Shown: positions 1-7,592 of the stretch, in pieces
Numbering within the stretch: position 1 is the stretch's first letter
How the letters are laid out: each line of letters opens with the position of its first letter
From: Syntrophaceae bacterium UBA2280
GTDB lineage: Bacteria > Desulfobacterota > Syntrophia > Syntrophales > Smithellaceae
Assembly (NCBI GenBank): GCA_002347685.1
Contig: DDWS01000037.1
Coordinates: 2,219 to 23,688, forward strand
DNA length: 21,470 nucleotides
Reading direction: 5' to 3'
The notes under the pieces: model-generated
The model's input: the letters and a program-made list of their open reading frames with translations, nothing else
Database searches by the model: none
Told to the model about the DNA's origin: nothing
Program-made: the position numbers and the translations under genes

Positions 1-539
1 AGCATACAGCCGGCGTAAAACATTATTTCTATCGCGAAGCGTTCATGGCCGACAATTATTTCGTCCGCCTGAACACCTCAGACCCGAGCGATCCCACAGC
101 CCTCGGCAATTTAATGGCCAAGAGCGCAAATCACACCGATATTCTGATTTCGCGCGATAAGGAAATGTGGGGCAACCAGGGAGCAGACAATGACAGTCTC
201 ACGGTGGGCGGAACAGAAATCATGACACCTGTGGCTGCTTCCCGCACAAAGCATTTGTCAGGCCTGTTTTTGATGGATTGGGGTCCTGACAATGCCGAGC
301 CGCTGGGTGCAACTAACGAGCCGGATCAGGTAACGGATTTAACTACTGCTATCGCAACATTTAATGCGCTGCCTTTCATGTCCGGTCTTGATCTCTACAT
401 GCCGGCAAGTCCGGCAGGAGTTATATCGCTGGTGCTTAGTCCACGTGGAGGCGACGGAGCGACGCAGGTGGTCAATGTGCCCAACCTGCCTTCGAATGAA
501 ATCCGGATATCAGTCCATTTCCGGGATTTTGTGCAATAG
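1..539 (+). CDS. Unrecognised protein, 3' part of a gene cut by the window edge
   Basis: The reading frame is open from the first bases of the window, so this is the C-terminal part of a longer protein. The in-frame ATG at 45 has no convincing ribosome binding site and is probably internal. The visible 178 or so residues contain no membrane segment and few cysteines. They are rich in Asp, Asn, Pro and Ser and end in a short stretch of alternating hydrophobic residues (EIRISVHFRDFVQ), which suggests a beta-rich soluble or exported domain. I do not recognise the family and assign no function. A strong hairpin terminator follows about 90 bases downstream, which supports this being a real, terminated transcription unit. 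Confidence 0.6.
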   Translation, partial: HTAGVKHYFYREAFMADNYFVRLNTSDPSDPTALGNLMAKSANHTDILISRDKEMWGNQGADNDSLTVGGTEIMTPVAASRTKHLSGLFLMDWGPDNAEPLGATNEPDQVTDLTTAIATFNALPFMSGLDLYMPASPAGVISLVLSPRGGDGATQVVNVPNLPSNEIRISVHFRDFVQ

Positions 540-627
540 GCGTTGGCGTGCATCATTTGCGCTTAATTTCCTTTTGCTCGAAAGTTTTATTTAAGCGCGC
601 AAAACGGTAAACAAGTTCAAACAACAG

Positions 628-668
628 AGGGGAGGCTGTAAATCAGCCTCCCTTTCTCTTTTTTCTGT
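628..668 (+). terminator. Rho-independent terminator
   Basis: GGGAGGCTG (630-638) pairs perfectly with CAGCCTCCC (644-652) around the loop TAAAT. The stem can be extended by an A-T and a G-T pair, and it is followed by a T-rich run (TTTCTCTTTTTT). It lies just downstream of the partial gene ending at 539 and would end its transcript. Confidence 0.88.
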
Positions 669-1021
669 TTAATTGATCAGAGCACTGCTACGTTGAATCA
701 CGTTTTTTTGATAAATATTTTTATTTGCAACGCGTTTGGCTGCAAGCCGCTTGAGCTTGAGGCCTTTGAACCGCAATCGCGCTATCTGTCGATTTTGAAC
801 CTGGGCGACGGGAGGGGCATTCTCGCCTGGCGGTCTCTGGTTTTGTCGGGACGTTTTGCCTTTTGGTTTAAGGATTCCATCGACCGCGCATTCATGCGGC
901 GGTTTTAGAAGGAATAACGGGGGCACTTGCAAATGGAGCAAAGCGTCCCCGGCTCATTTTAGAGCGCCATGCCTGGTAATACTTGCTGAAGCAGGGACGT
1001 AAAACCTGAGCGGGCCCTGTT
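669..1021. other. Gene-poor interval
   Basis: I see no convincing gene here. The open frames on both strands start at TTG or lack ribosome binding sites, and the 90-residue minus-strand frame is very basic and low in complexity. One bulged hairpin stands out at 883-903: ACCGCGCA pairs with TGCGCGGT-like sequence around TTCA, with one bulged G, and is followed by TTT. It could be a weak terminator on the plus strand. The interval ends at the stop codon of the transporter gene. Confidence 0.5.
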
Positions 1022-2407
1022 TTATGATTTTTGTGCCTCCAGTGGCAGAATCTTTTTGTACAGCAGGATCATTAAAAAACCGGTTATATACATCGTAATG
1101 CCATAAATGGCCGTCGTGACAAACATAGAGCTGTAGAAGTCACCCATAAGATCCTGAATCAAGAGGGCAATCGTTATGGCCAGCGTGGAGTTGCGCAGGC
1201 CGACCTCTATCGAAACGGCTCTGGCCTGATAGTTCTCTATCCGGAAAAGCCTGGAAACAAAAGCGGCAAGCAGCATTCCCATGACAGACAGGGAAACGAC
1301 CATGATGTAAAATATGACGCTGTATCGATGCGTTTCCGCGAATTTTTCAATATTGGTATAAAGTCCCACGCCGATGACCAGAAGCAGGGCGATGACGCCG
1401 AGAGCCGAGAAAAACGGTGTTGTTTTTAAGGCAAAGTTGAGCCATTTCCGCCGGATGGCCATACCCAGGATCAGGGGCACAATCACCAAAACGATGATGG
1501 TCTGGACAATCAGGCCGGTGGGAATATTGATGTCGGGAATGTTGGCGCATAAGACCGTCATGATCAGAGGGGTGAAGAACAGGGCCAGCAGCGTGGAAAT
1601 GGACGTCAACGAAACGGAAAGCGCTAAATCCCCTTTAGCATAGTAGGTCATGAGATTTGAAGTGACCCCGCCTGGGCAGGCGCAGATCAAAACGAGGCCG
1701 GCATAGATGAAGGGAAAGTTATGGTAAAAGCCCAGTGCATAAGCCATCCCCAGCGCCAAAAGGGGCATGAGAAACCACTGTAGAAAAATGCCGACGGCAA
1801 TCCCTTTTGGTTTCTGAACGACTAGCTTGAAATCTTTGACGGTCAGGTTGAGACCCATTCCCAGCATGACGAAGAAAAACATCAAAACGATGGAAACTTT
1901 AAAAATCCGGTCTAACATGAGCTGGGCCGGAGACTCTAGAAAACGGATGTAGGTGTAACGTTGTCCGTTCACAACCCCTTCCGCCAGAAGAGCCTTGAAA
2001 ACCAGTTTGTTGCCCAGCATATCTTTAAGATTGGCATAGGATCGCGCTGTTCCGGTTTTTTCCATTTCCTCAGCCGTAGGCATGGACACAATAAAGAGCT
2101 GGCCGTCCAGGCGCCGGACCATGAAGAGGCCGGATAGATTATTGTCTGCGGGGATGATGCCTTCCAGGAAACGCAGATTTCCTTCGAATGCCGTTTCTTC
2201 GGCTGTTGCCCAGTCGGCCGCATGGCCACTTGCGGCCAGTTCCATGAAAAGGATTGAATCTTTATTTTTTGCGGCCGCTGAAAGATCGCGGTAGAGGGCT
2301 TCTCCCGCAAAAGCTGCTCCGGCATTCATCAACATCAGAACCGGCAGGATCAAAAAAATCAATCGAAATCTCCAGCACGTGGAACATGGGGAGGATTTAC
2401 CCTTCAT
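1022..2407 (-). CDS. Bile acid:sodium symporter-family (SBF/BASS) transporter with an N-terminal periplasmic domain
   Basis: This is a secondary transporter of the inner membrane, probably moving an organic anion with Na+. I chose the ATG at 2407 (461 aa) because AAGGAG lies 7 bases upstream. The ATG at 2413 is only one base from that site. Residues 1-35 form a signal peptide (hydrophobic core, AFA cleavage site). Residues 36-160 form a soluble domain that I do not recognise. From about 168 to the end there are 8-10 membrane segments of the SBF fold, with the family motifs CPGGVTSN (244-251) and EVGLRNSTLA (401-410). Typical SBF proteins are about 300-330 aa and lack the exported domain. The usual Gln of the E-x-G-x-Q-N-S motif is Arg here, which may alter the second sodium site. 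The gene stands alone and is probably controlled by the palindrome in its promoter. The substrate is unknown. Confidence 0.88.
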   Translation of the reverse strand: MKGKSSPCSTCWRFRLIFLILPVLMLMNAGAAFAGEALYRDLSAAAKNKDSILFMELAASGHAADWATAEETAFEGNLRFLEGIIPADNNLSGLFMVRRLDGQLFIVSMPTAEEMEKTGTARSYANLKDMLGNKLVFKALLAEGVVNGQRYTYIRFLESPAQLMLDRIFKVSIVLMFFFVMLGMGLNLTVKDFKLVVQKPKGIAVGIFLQWFLMPLLALGMAYALGFYHNFPFIYAGLVLICACPGGVTSNLMTYYAKGDLALSVSLTSISTLLALFFTPLIMTVLCANIPDINIPTGLIVQTIIVLVIVPLILGMAIRRKWLNFALKTTPFFSALGVIALLLVIGVGLYTNIEKFAETHRYSVIFYIMVVSLSVMGMLLAAFVSRLFRIENYQARAVSIEVGLRNSTLAITIALLIQDLMGDFYSSMFVTTAIYGITMYITGFLMILLYKKILPLEAQKS

Positions 2408-2451
2408 GGTCATTCTCCTTCTCTGTTTTAGTGTCAGTTCTGGCCGGACAA

Positions 2452-2480
2452 TAGATAAATTGGTATAACCAATTTGTCAA
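2452..2480 (-). promoter_or_regulatory. Promoter of the SBF transporter with an embedded GntR/FadR-type operator
   Basis: On the minus strand a perfect -35 TTGACA (2480-2475) is followed after 17 bases by a weak -10 TATCTA (2457-2452). The spacer holds a perfect 19-bp inverted repeat at 2457-2475, AAATTGGT-ATA-ACCAATTT. The core TTGGT-N3-ACCAA is the shape recognised by FadR-subfamily GntR regulators such as PdhR and LldR (established knowledge). A protein bound there would block polymerase, so repression is the simplest inference. No GntR gene lies in this window. Confidence 0.7.
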
Positions 2481-2718
2481 GAATTAATTTTCCACGAGAA
2501 AAGGATAAGTTTCTATAAACAATCAATGGACATTCAACTCGTAAAAATGTCATTTTTTTGAGGTGGAGCAGTAAAATATAAAAGGGAGAGGACCATGACA
2601 CAGAAACTGTCAGATAAAATATAAAGATATTCGCCGCGACATTATTCACGGAATATAAAAAATTGACAGTCGACGCCCTGACTCTTGGTGTCAGGTCCTG
2701 ATGGTCTGCCGGGTAACA

Positions 2719-2733
2719 AATAGGGGGCAAATC
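2719..2733 (-). repeat. Partial third copy of the dispersed repeat
   Basis: Read on the minus strand this is GATTTGCCCCCTATT, identical to 18049-18063 at the end of the second direct-repeat copy. The preceding TAAA also matches the first copy (16837-16840). It lies just beyond the stop of the ABC ATPase gene. Confidence 0.5.
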
Positions 2734-2752
2734 TTTACAGCGATGACGGGCT

Positions 2753-4054
2753 CTAATCCCGTGTCTTGCCTGGTAAAAGATTATCCGCCTGCAAGGCCAT
2801 CGCGTGAAGAAAATAGATCAGACGGGAAAAACAATTCGTGAGATCAAAAATATAATCCTGATCCTCCTTTGAGGCACCGGCTTCACCTTTATAAATCCGT
2901 TGACGGAGCGCTTCCATCATCTCACCCCGGTCTTCCGTCAGGCGCAAAAGCGTCTCGATGTCGGATTTCGTCCCCGAAAACAGCGACTCGTCCGCCGTCA
3001 TCAGCAAAAACTCGAAACTTTCAAAAAACGGGTTCGCCCAATCGCGTGAAACCGCGGCCGGCCTTGCGTTAAAGACCGCGCCAAACTCGCGAACGCCTTC
3101 TTCGAGGCGGCAAAGGGTTTCAGATATCTCGGCCAGCGCGCGGGCGTGATCGGAAATGTTGGCGCAAAGCCGCCTTGCGACCAGCGCATGGACATCCGCA
3201 TGCGCGTGCGAAAGGGCGAGCGCTGTTTCATCCGCAAAAACGCCATACGCATCGCTTGGCTCAGGTGAAATGTCCGGCACAAAATAGGAAGGATAGCGCG
3301 CGATGCGGCTCAATGCCGAAGCCAGTTCTTCAGCCGCCCTCTCGAGCCCCCTGTGATTTTCCTCAATCCGGCCGTCCTCCAGCGTCAGAATGCGATCGGC
3401 AATGTCCAGAATGCGGTTGTCATGCGTGACCATTAAAATCGCGCAGTGCATTTCACGCGCCAGACCCTGGAGAAGCTCCACCACTTCGCGGCCCGATGCC
3501 TTATCCAGCGCGGCGGTGGGTTCATCGGCCATGATGATGGACGGCTCGCGCACCAGCGCGCGGGCGATGGCGACGCGCTGACGCTGACCGCCGGAAAGCT
3601 GCGGGGGGTGCTTGTGCTCATGGCCGGAAAGACCCACGCGATTCAGCATGACAAGCGAGCGGTCGCGCATCTCCTGCGCGGAAAGATTCGGAAGGTGCGC
3701 AAGTCCCATCTGAACGTTTTCCAGAGCGTTGAGGGATTCGAGCAGATTATGCGCCTGAAAGATAAACCCGATCCGGTGGCGAACGGCCAGTTGCCGGGCG
3801 GGCGGTGCACCCATCAACTCCATCCCGCCAATGACAATGCTACCGGACTGGATCGAGCGAAGCGCCCCGGCAAGCGTTAAAAGCGTTGTCTTTCCCGAGC
3901 CGGACGGGCCCATGATGATCGCAATTTCACCCGGATAAAAATCCACATGGACCGCATGCAAAACCTCCATGCGCGCCTCGGCAAGCCCGAAGGCGTGAGA
4001 CAAATCGTTGACCGTGATCAGCGGCGCGCTATGCGGGGTGGAAGATAGGGTCAT
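2753..4054 (-). CDS. ABC transporter ATP-binding protein (DevA/MacB/LolD-like) with a C-terminal helical domain
   Basis: This is the ATPase subunit of the exporter encoded by the two genes upstream. I chose the ATG at 4054 (434 aa) because GAGGAG lies 9 bases upstream; a longer frame would run into the permease gene. The nucleotide-binding domain spans residues 12-232: Walker A GPSGSGKTT (49-57), Q-loop Q100, signature LSGGQ (153-157), Walker B IIMADEP (173-179) and H-loop H211, all intact. Family members normally stop near residue 230-240. Here about 200 further residues follow, mostly predicted helical, ending in a segment (ESLFSG... to QADNLLPG) that resembles PhoU-like helical regions. 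That resemblance is by eye only. The gene starts 16 bases after the permease stop, so it is the last gene of the operon. Confidence 0.9.
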   Translation of the reverse strand: MTLSSTPHSAPLITVNDLSHAFGLAEARMEVLHAVHVDFYPGEIAIIMGPSGSGKTTLLTLAGALRSIQSGSIVIGGMELMGAPPARQLAVRHRIGFIFQAHNLLESLNALENVQMGLAHLPNLSAQEMRDRSLVMLNRVGLSGHEHKHPPQLSGGQRQRVAIARALVREPSIIMADEPTAALDKASGREVVELLQGLAREMHCAILMVTHDNRILDIADRILTLEDGRIEENHRGLERAAEELASALSRIARYPSYFVPDISPEPSDAYGVFADETALALSHAHADVHALVARRLCANISDHARALAEISETLCRLEEGVREFGAVFNARPAAVSRDWANPFFESFEFLLMTADESLFSGTKSDIETLLRLTEDRGEMMEALRQRIYKGEAGASKEDQDYIFDLTNCFSRLIYFLHAMALQADNLLPGKTRD

Positions 4055-4070
4055 ACGCCTTGGCTCCTCA

Positions 4071-5255
4071 TTAAAATATATCCGCCGGATCGACGTTCCT
4101 AAGCCTTTTGGTAGCCAGAAGCCCCGCGACAAAGCACATGAGTGCCGCCATACAAAAGACAATCAGCGTTCCCGACACGGTCAGCCGGGCCGGGAGCCCG
4201 GCGGAAGAATCGGCCAGAATAAACAAAAACCCACAGATGAACATCCCCGGAAGAAAGCCGATAACAAGCAGAATCAGAGATTCTGATAGAATGAATTTAA
4301 TGAAAAATCCCTGCCCCAGACCGATGGCCTTGAGCGTGGCGTACTCTTTGATATGTTCATTAATATCCGTGTAGAGAATCTGATAAACGATCACCGCGCC
4401 GACCATCATCGCCAGAATCATCCCTGCCAGAACGATAAACCCCACGGGCGTGTTATCCTGCCAATAGGATTGTTCAAGGGAAATCAGCTGCGCGCGTGTA
4501 AGAACATCTACATCTTCCGGCAACATCGCCCGCAGTCGCGCGGCAGCTTCCGCTGCGTTTGCTTCCGGTTTTAGACGGATGAGCCCCATGTTGATGATGC
4601 CCGAGGGTTGATCGCTTAAGCGCTGATACGTTTCCATGCCGGAAATGACATGCCCGTAGGCCCCAAGCGTCTGTCCCAAATCGAAGAGCCCCCCGATCCG
4701 GACGCGCTGCCCGCTGATTTCCGTTTCGACCCTGCCGTCTTTTTGAAAAAGACCGACAATATCGCCGCAGTCGGGTGTCGAGCCTTCGTCAAATAAAACA
4801 GCCTCGGGGCTTGCCAGAATGTCCTGGCGGGAGAGCACTTCGCGAATCCGGAAAGGATTTCGGGAGGCATGCACGCCCATTAAAACAATATCTGTTTTCC
4901 TGCCTGTTTCGGGATTGGAAAATTTCTGGTAGGAAATCGACAGGGGATAGACCGCATCCACATCCGGATCGCCCAGTACCTGGTAGAGCCGCCGTTCGGG
5001 GAACTCGCCGGGCGTGGCAAAATACTGGAAATCCGGACTGATGAGCATCAGATCGCCCTCGATCGCCACAATAGGCCGTATGACCATCGTCATGAACGCC
5101 TGGAAAATGCCCAGTTGAAACAGCATAATCACCACGCCGAAGGAAACGCCGGCCAGAGCCGTGGCAAAGCGCTTCTTGTCGCAGGTTAGCTGACGCCAGG
5201 CCAGCGGAATGCCGCCCGGCATGAGCCAGATTTTCAGTCGCTCAATTGCGTTCAT
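4071..5255 (-). CDS. ABC transporter permease, FtsX-like, DevC type
   Basis: This is the membrane subunit of a DevBCA-like exporter. The 394-residue protein has the classic four-helix layout of FtsX/MacB-type permeases: one membrane segment at about 31-57, a large extracytoplasmic domain to about 270, then three segments near 273-300, 325-352 and 360-383. The N-terminus IPLAWRQL and the C-terminus KRLRNVDPADIF are typical of the DevC branch. DevC proteins work with a HlyD-type adaptor and a separate ATPase, and in cyanobacteria export glycolipids through a TolC-like pore (known for the family). The start codon overlaps the stop of the adaptor gene in an ATGA, indicating translational coupling. 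The substrate here is unknown. Confidence 0.9.
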   Translation of the reverse strand: MNAIERLKIWLMPGGIPLAWRQLTCDKKRFATALAGVSFGVVIMLFQLGIFQAFMTMVIRPIVAIEGDLMLISPDFQYFATPGEFPERRLYQVLGDPDVDAVYPLSISYQKFSNPETGRKTDIVLMGVHASRNPFRIREVLSRQDILASPEAVLFDEGSTPDCGDIVGLFQKDGRVETEISGQRVRIGGLFDLGQTLGAYGHVISGMETYQRLSDQPSGIINMGLIRLKPEANAAEAAARLRAMLPEDVDVLTRAQLISLEQSYWQDNTPVGFIVLAGMILAMMVGAVIVYQILYTDINEHIKEYATLKAIGLGQGFFIKFILSESLILLVIGFLPGMFICGFLFILADSSAGLPARLTVSGTLIVFCMAALMCFVAGLLATKRLRNVDPADIF

Positions 5256-6232
5256 GGTGTATTGATCATCACGGTGACCTGAGCGTTGATGAAAGGCGCC
5301 AGGCGCTCAGGCGCATCGGGTTTCAGGCGCACCAGCACGATGCGCCGGTCGGCGTGACGCCTGGGATCGAGCGGGTAAATACGGCTTGCCTGAACCTTCC
5401 GTTCGATCTCCACCACCTTTGCGCCGATCTCGCCTGCAAACACGGCGGATCGAATTTGCGCGCGGCTTCCCGTTTTCACCTGTCCGGCATCCGTTTCATA
5501 GACTTCGGCAAGAATCATGATATTGTCCGTATCCGCCAATTCCAGAATGCCCTGCTCGCCCACCGCTTCACCGGGATACGCCAGTACCGACAGCACCGTC
5601 CCGCCAATTGGCGCGCGTATGCGCTGGGCCTCCAAGCGTGCCTGTTCAAGCCGTAAATTGGCCTGTGCCACATCCACACGGGCCGCGGCCTGACGAATTT
5701 CCTCCTCACGGCCGGAAATCATGGAGCTCAGAACATTTTTTTCGCGCAGCAGATCCGCCCTCGCCGCCTCGTAGTCGTAATGAATTGTTTCATAGGTGTC
5801 GTCGGAAACATATTTATTTGCGTGGAGTTGTTCATAGCGCGCTTTGCGCGCCGAATGCAGGCCAACGGCCGCTTCTCTCGCGGCGACAACGGCCTGTTGG
5901 GCCGAGATCCGTTCGGGCCGCTCTGCGCTTTTGACAAGCGCAAGTCCCGCCTGGGCAAGCGAAATTTCTTTTCTGGCGGATTCGACGGCGGCCGCCCGGA
6001 TGTCAAAATCCCTCAGGCGCGCCAGTTCCGCCCCTTTAGCCACACGGTCTCCCCGCTTGATCAGCAACTGGCCCATCACAGAGTCCTGCGGCGCCGACAG
6101 AACCATCGACCGCTCACCCGCGATGATCTGCCCGAGACATGATATTTTTGACTCCGTCTGCGCTCCCGCTTCCATGGGAAGAGCGAGTATGGTCAGAATC
6201 AGAATAATGAAGAGATGCCGTGTAAACTTCAT
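5252..6232 (-). CDS. HlyD-family periplasmic adaptor (membrane fusion) protein, DevB type
   Basis: This is the first gene of the exporter operon. The 326-residue product starts with a hydrophobic signal segment (residues 6-18) that looks cleavable at AGA-Q, so the adaptor may be periplasmic rather than anchored. Then comes a half lipoyl motif (SVMGQLLIKRGDRVAKGAELARL), a long alpha-helical hairpin rich in Ala, Glu and Arg (about 75-210), the second lipoyl half (APIGGTVLSVLAYPGEAV) and a beta-barrel region with conserved VYETDAGQVKTG. This order is diagnostic for membrane fusion proteins. GAGAGG lies 6 bases before the ATG. No outer-membrane TolC-type gene occurs in the window, so the pore must be encoded elsewhere. 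Confidence 0.9.
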   Translation of the reverse strand: MKFTRHLFIILILTILALPMEAGAQTESKISCLGQIIAGERSMVLSAPQDSVMGQLLIKRGDRVAKGAELARLRDFDIRAAAVESARKEISLAQAGLALVKSAERPERISAQQAVVAAREAAVGLHSARKARYEQLHANKYVSDDTYETIHYDYEAARADLLREKNVLSSMISGREEEIRQAAARVDVAQANLRLEQARLEAQRIRAPIGGTVLSVLAYPGEAVGEQGILELADTDNIMILAEVYETDAGQVKTGSRAQIRSAVFAGEIGAKVVEIERKVQASRIYPLDPRRHADRRIVLVRLKPDAPERLAPFINAQVTVMINTP

Positions 6233-6403
6233 GAAATGCCTCTCGAATACGTGTTTTTCGTTCTTAGGCCTATATCGGAGATGCTTATAAAATACTGTAG
6301 AGGATTATGCGGAAAAAAGGGTTCGCCAAGGATCGCAGGCGGGAACAGTGTAGTTGAAATCAGGGGAAAGCATACTTAATGATTGACAGTTGGAGGAACT
6401 TGT

Positions 6404-6441
6404 ATTTGTTGGGGAATTCCCCGCGGAATTCCCCAACAAAT
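6404..6441. repeat. Perfect 17-bp inverted repeat with a 4-base loop
   Basis: The arms 6404-6420 (ATTTGTTGGGGAATTCC) and 6425-6441 pair perfectly around CCGC. No T-run follows on either strand, so it is not a normal terminator. It sits between the promoter side of the exporter operon and the end of the Cys-rich protein gene. It could be an extrusion hairpin, a mobile palindromic element or a binding site for a large dimer. Confidence 0.75.
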
Positions 6442-6529
6442 GACTCCCCCCTTGGAGGGCCGGTTTCCCGAGCCAATGGCCATTGCAACGATTCCGAAAT
6501 CCCCGGCATGAAATGCCAGAAGCGTTCGG

Positions 6530-7033
6530 TTACGTTTCCTGCGCATCCGGAATTTCCCATTTATCGCACCGGTAATACTTGATCTGGTCGGTTGTTTCCG
6601 GATATCGACCGCAATTGAAGTATAGCCAGTAAAACGACCCGTAGCTTCGGCAGCGGTTTGTTTCCGGATCCAGAAGCGGGCAGGCCCGTTGGGCACAGCA
6701 TTGTGCACATCCGTTGCAGCCACCCGTATCTTTAGGCCAGTCGGCGCGAACCCGCGCCAGGGAAAGATCCGGAGCCATCATAGGCGGCGCCGTAAGAGGA
6801 ATTGCAAACATTTTCCGGTAAGCCGGCTCCCTGAACCAGGCCACAACCATTTCCCCACCGCAGGATATTATCGGATAAAAATATCGATAGAACTTAAAAC
6901 ATTTGATATCATTAAAGAAGTACCATGTATACAGAGGCCCAAGAATAAAGGCCAGAAGACCGCCCGTTGACACCGCTGCCAGAGCCATCGTCACGAAAAC
7001 TACCCTGGCAGAAGCCCACTGTAACTTCCGCAT
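6530..7033 (-). CDS. Membrane-anchored cysteine-cluster protein (YkgJ-like)
   Basis: The 167-residue protein has one clear N-terminal membrane segment (about 10-40). A basic and aromatic linker follows, then a C-terminal cysteine cluster: C106, C109, C112, C113, C118, C128, C141 and C156. The pattern CxxCxxCCxxxxC followed by a further Cys resembles the zinc- or iron-chelating YkgJ family and could hold a metal or an iron-sulfur cluster; this is inferred from spacing only. GGAAG lies 6 bases before the ATG. The gene is not obviously in an operon: a long hairpin lies downstream and repeat DNA upstream. The function is unknown. Confidence 0.7.
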   Translation of the reverse strand: MRKLQWASARVVFVTMALAAVSTGGLLAFILGPLYTWYFFNDIKCFKFYRYFYPIISCGGEMVVAWFREPAYRKMFAIPLTAPPMMAPDLSLARVRADWPKDTGGCNGCAQCCAQRACPLLDPETNRCRSYGSFYWLYFNCGRYPETTDQIKYYRCDKWEIPDAQET

Positions 7034-7095
7034 AAAACACTTCCATTCCTTTATCAGAAAAGATTCCAGTATCCCATCAACCCTGCCATATTGGG

Positions 7096-7112
7096 CACCA
7101 AGGGGACGCCCC
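7096..7112 (+). repeat. Left arm of an inverted repeat pair
   Basis: CACCAAGGGGACGCCCC is the exact reverse complement of 7525-7541. The two arms enclose about 410 bases that contain a truncated acyltransferase gene. Each arm also holds a small internal palindrome (GGGGACGCCCC). Confidence 0.75.
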
Positions 7113-7183
7113 TAAATTATTAAGTTAAGGCTCGATGAGCCGGTATTCATGCTGATTTACAAGGTCTTCGCCCCGCTAAACTG

Positions 7184-7348
7184 TTACAACCGGACGATGA
7201 AGGACGCGGCGACGACGGGAGTCAAAGATTTCATGTAAGGATCGGCGTCATAGTAGCTGACGGTATTGTAAGCCAGGGAAGCATGATGGGCGACCACCAG
7301 CAGGGTGACCCCACTGCGCAGGTAGTCGATGGCAATATCGCGTTTCAA
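7184..7348 (-). pseudogene. Remnant of an acyltransferase-3 family membrane protein gene
   Basis: The frame encodes only the first 40 or so residues of an acyltransferase (family 3, OafA/OpgC-like): KRDIAIDYLRSGVTLLVV followed by AHHASLAYNTV. The N-terminal Arg-x-x-x-x-D-x-L-R and the HH in the first membrane segment are typical. The likely native start is the TTG at 7348, with GGAGG five bases upstream. After residue 45 or so (TPVV) the similarity stops and the frame ends; intact members have about 350 residues and ten membrane segments. The fragment is therefore a broken gene, with its start intact and the rest deleted. It lies between the 17-bp inverted repeats, which suggests an insertion or deletion event at this site. 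Confidence 0.65.
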
Positions 7349-7524
7349 ATCATTCCTCCGTACGGCCGTTGAATCGTTCCGCTTGGCGATGACCGGCGAG
7401 GGCCGGATCACCAGGCGACCATCCTGTTATCAGTGCCGTGATCCGTTTAGCAGGAACCGACGCTTGACGGATGCGCAGTATAGGAAATTCGCGCCCGCCT
7501 GTCAACCGGATCGAATGAATTCAG

Positions 7525-7541
7525 GGGGCGTCCCCTTGGTG
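7525..7541 (-). repeat. Right arm of an inverted repeat pair
   Basis: GGGGCGTCCCCTTGGTG is the exact reverse complement of 7096-7112. It has one extra G on its left side compared with the other arm. No transposase gene lies between the arms. Confidence 0.75.
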
Positions 7542-7592
7542 TGCTTGGTGTATAAGCGAACAGCTTCCCTCTGTGCTCACACTCGATCCTTG

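Larger units (their letters stand above)
2408..2752. other. Intergenic interval between the transporter and the ABC exporter operon
   Basis: Apart from the transporter promoter at 2452-2480, I see no gene. The interval is AT-rich near 2480-2670. CCTGAC (2677-2682) can pair with GTCAGG (2690-2695). The 15 bases at 2719-2733 match, in reverse complement, the end of the direct repeat at 18012-18057. Confidence 0.5.

Noticed and set aside
883..906. Bulged hairpin followed by TTTT as a terminator
   Set aside because: It has a short stem with a bulge and only four T residues, and no gene on the plus strand ends nearby. It is noted only in the interval entry.
669..941. Minus-strand frame of 90 codons in the first gene-poor interval
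   Set aside because: It starts at TTG without a ribosome binding site, is very basic and low in complexity, and spans a hairpin.
3446..3880. Plus-strand frame of 144 codons
   Set aside because: It is antisense to the Walker B, signature and Walker A region of the ABC ATPase, which is clearly coding on the minus strand.
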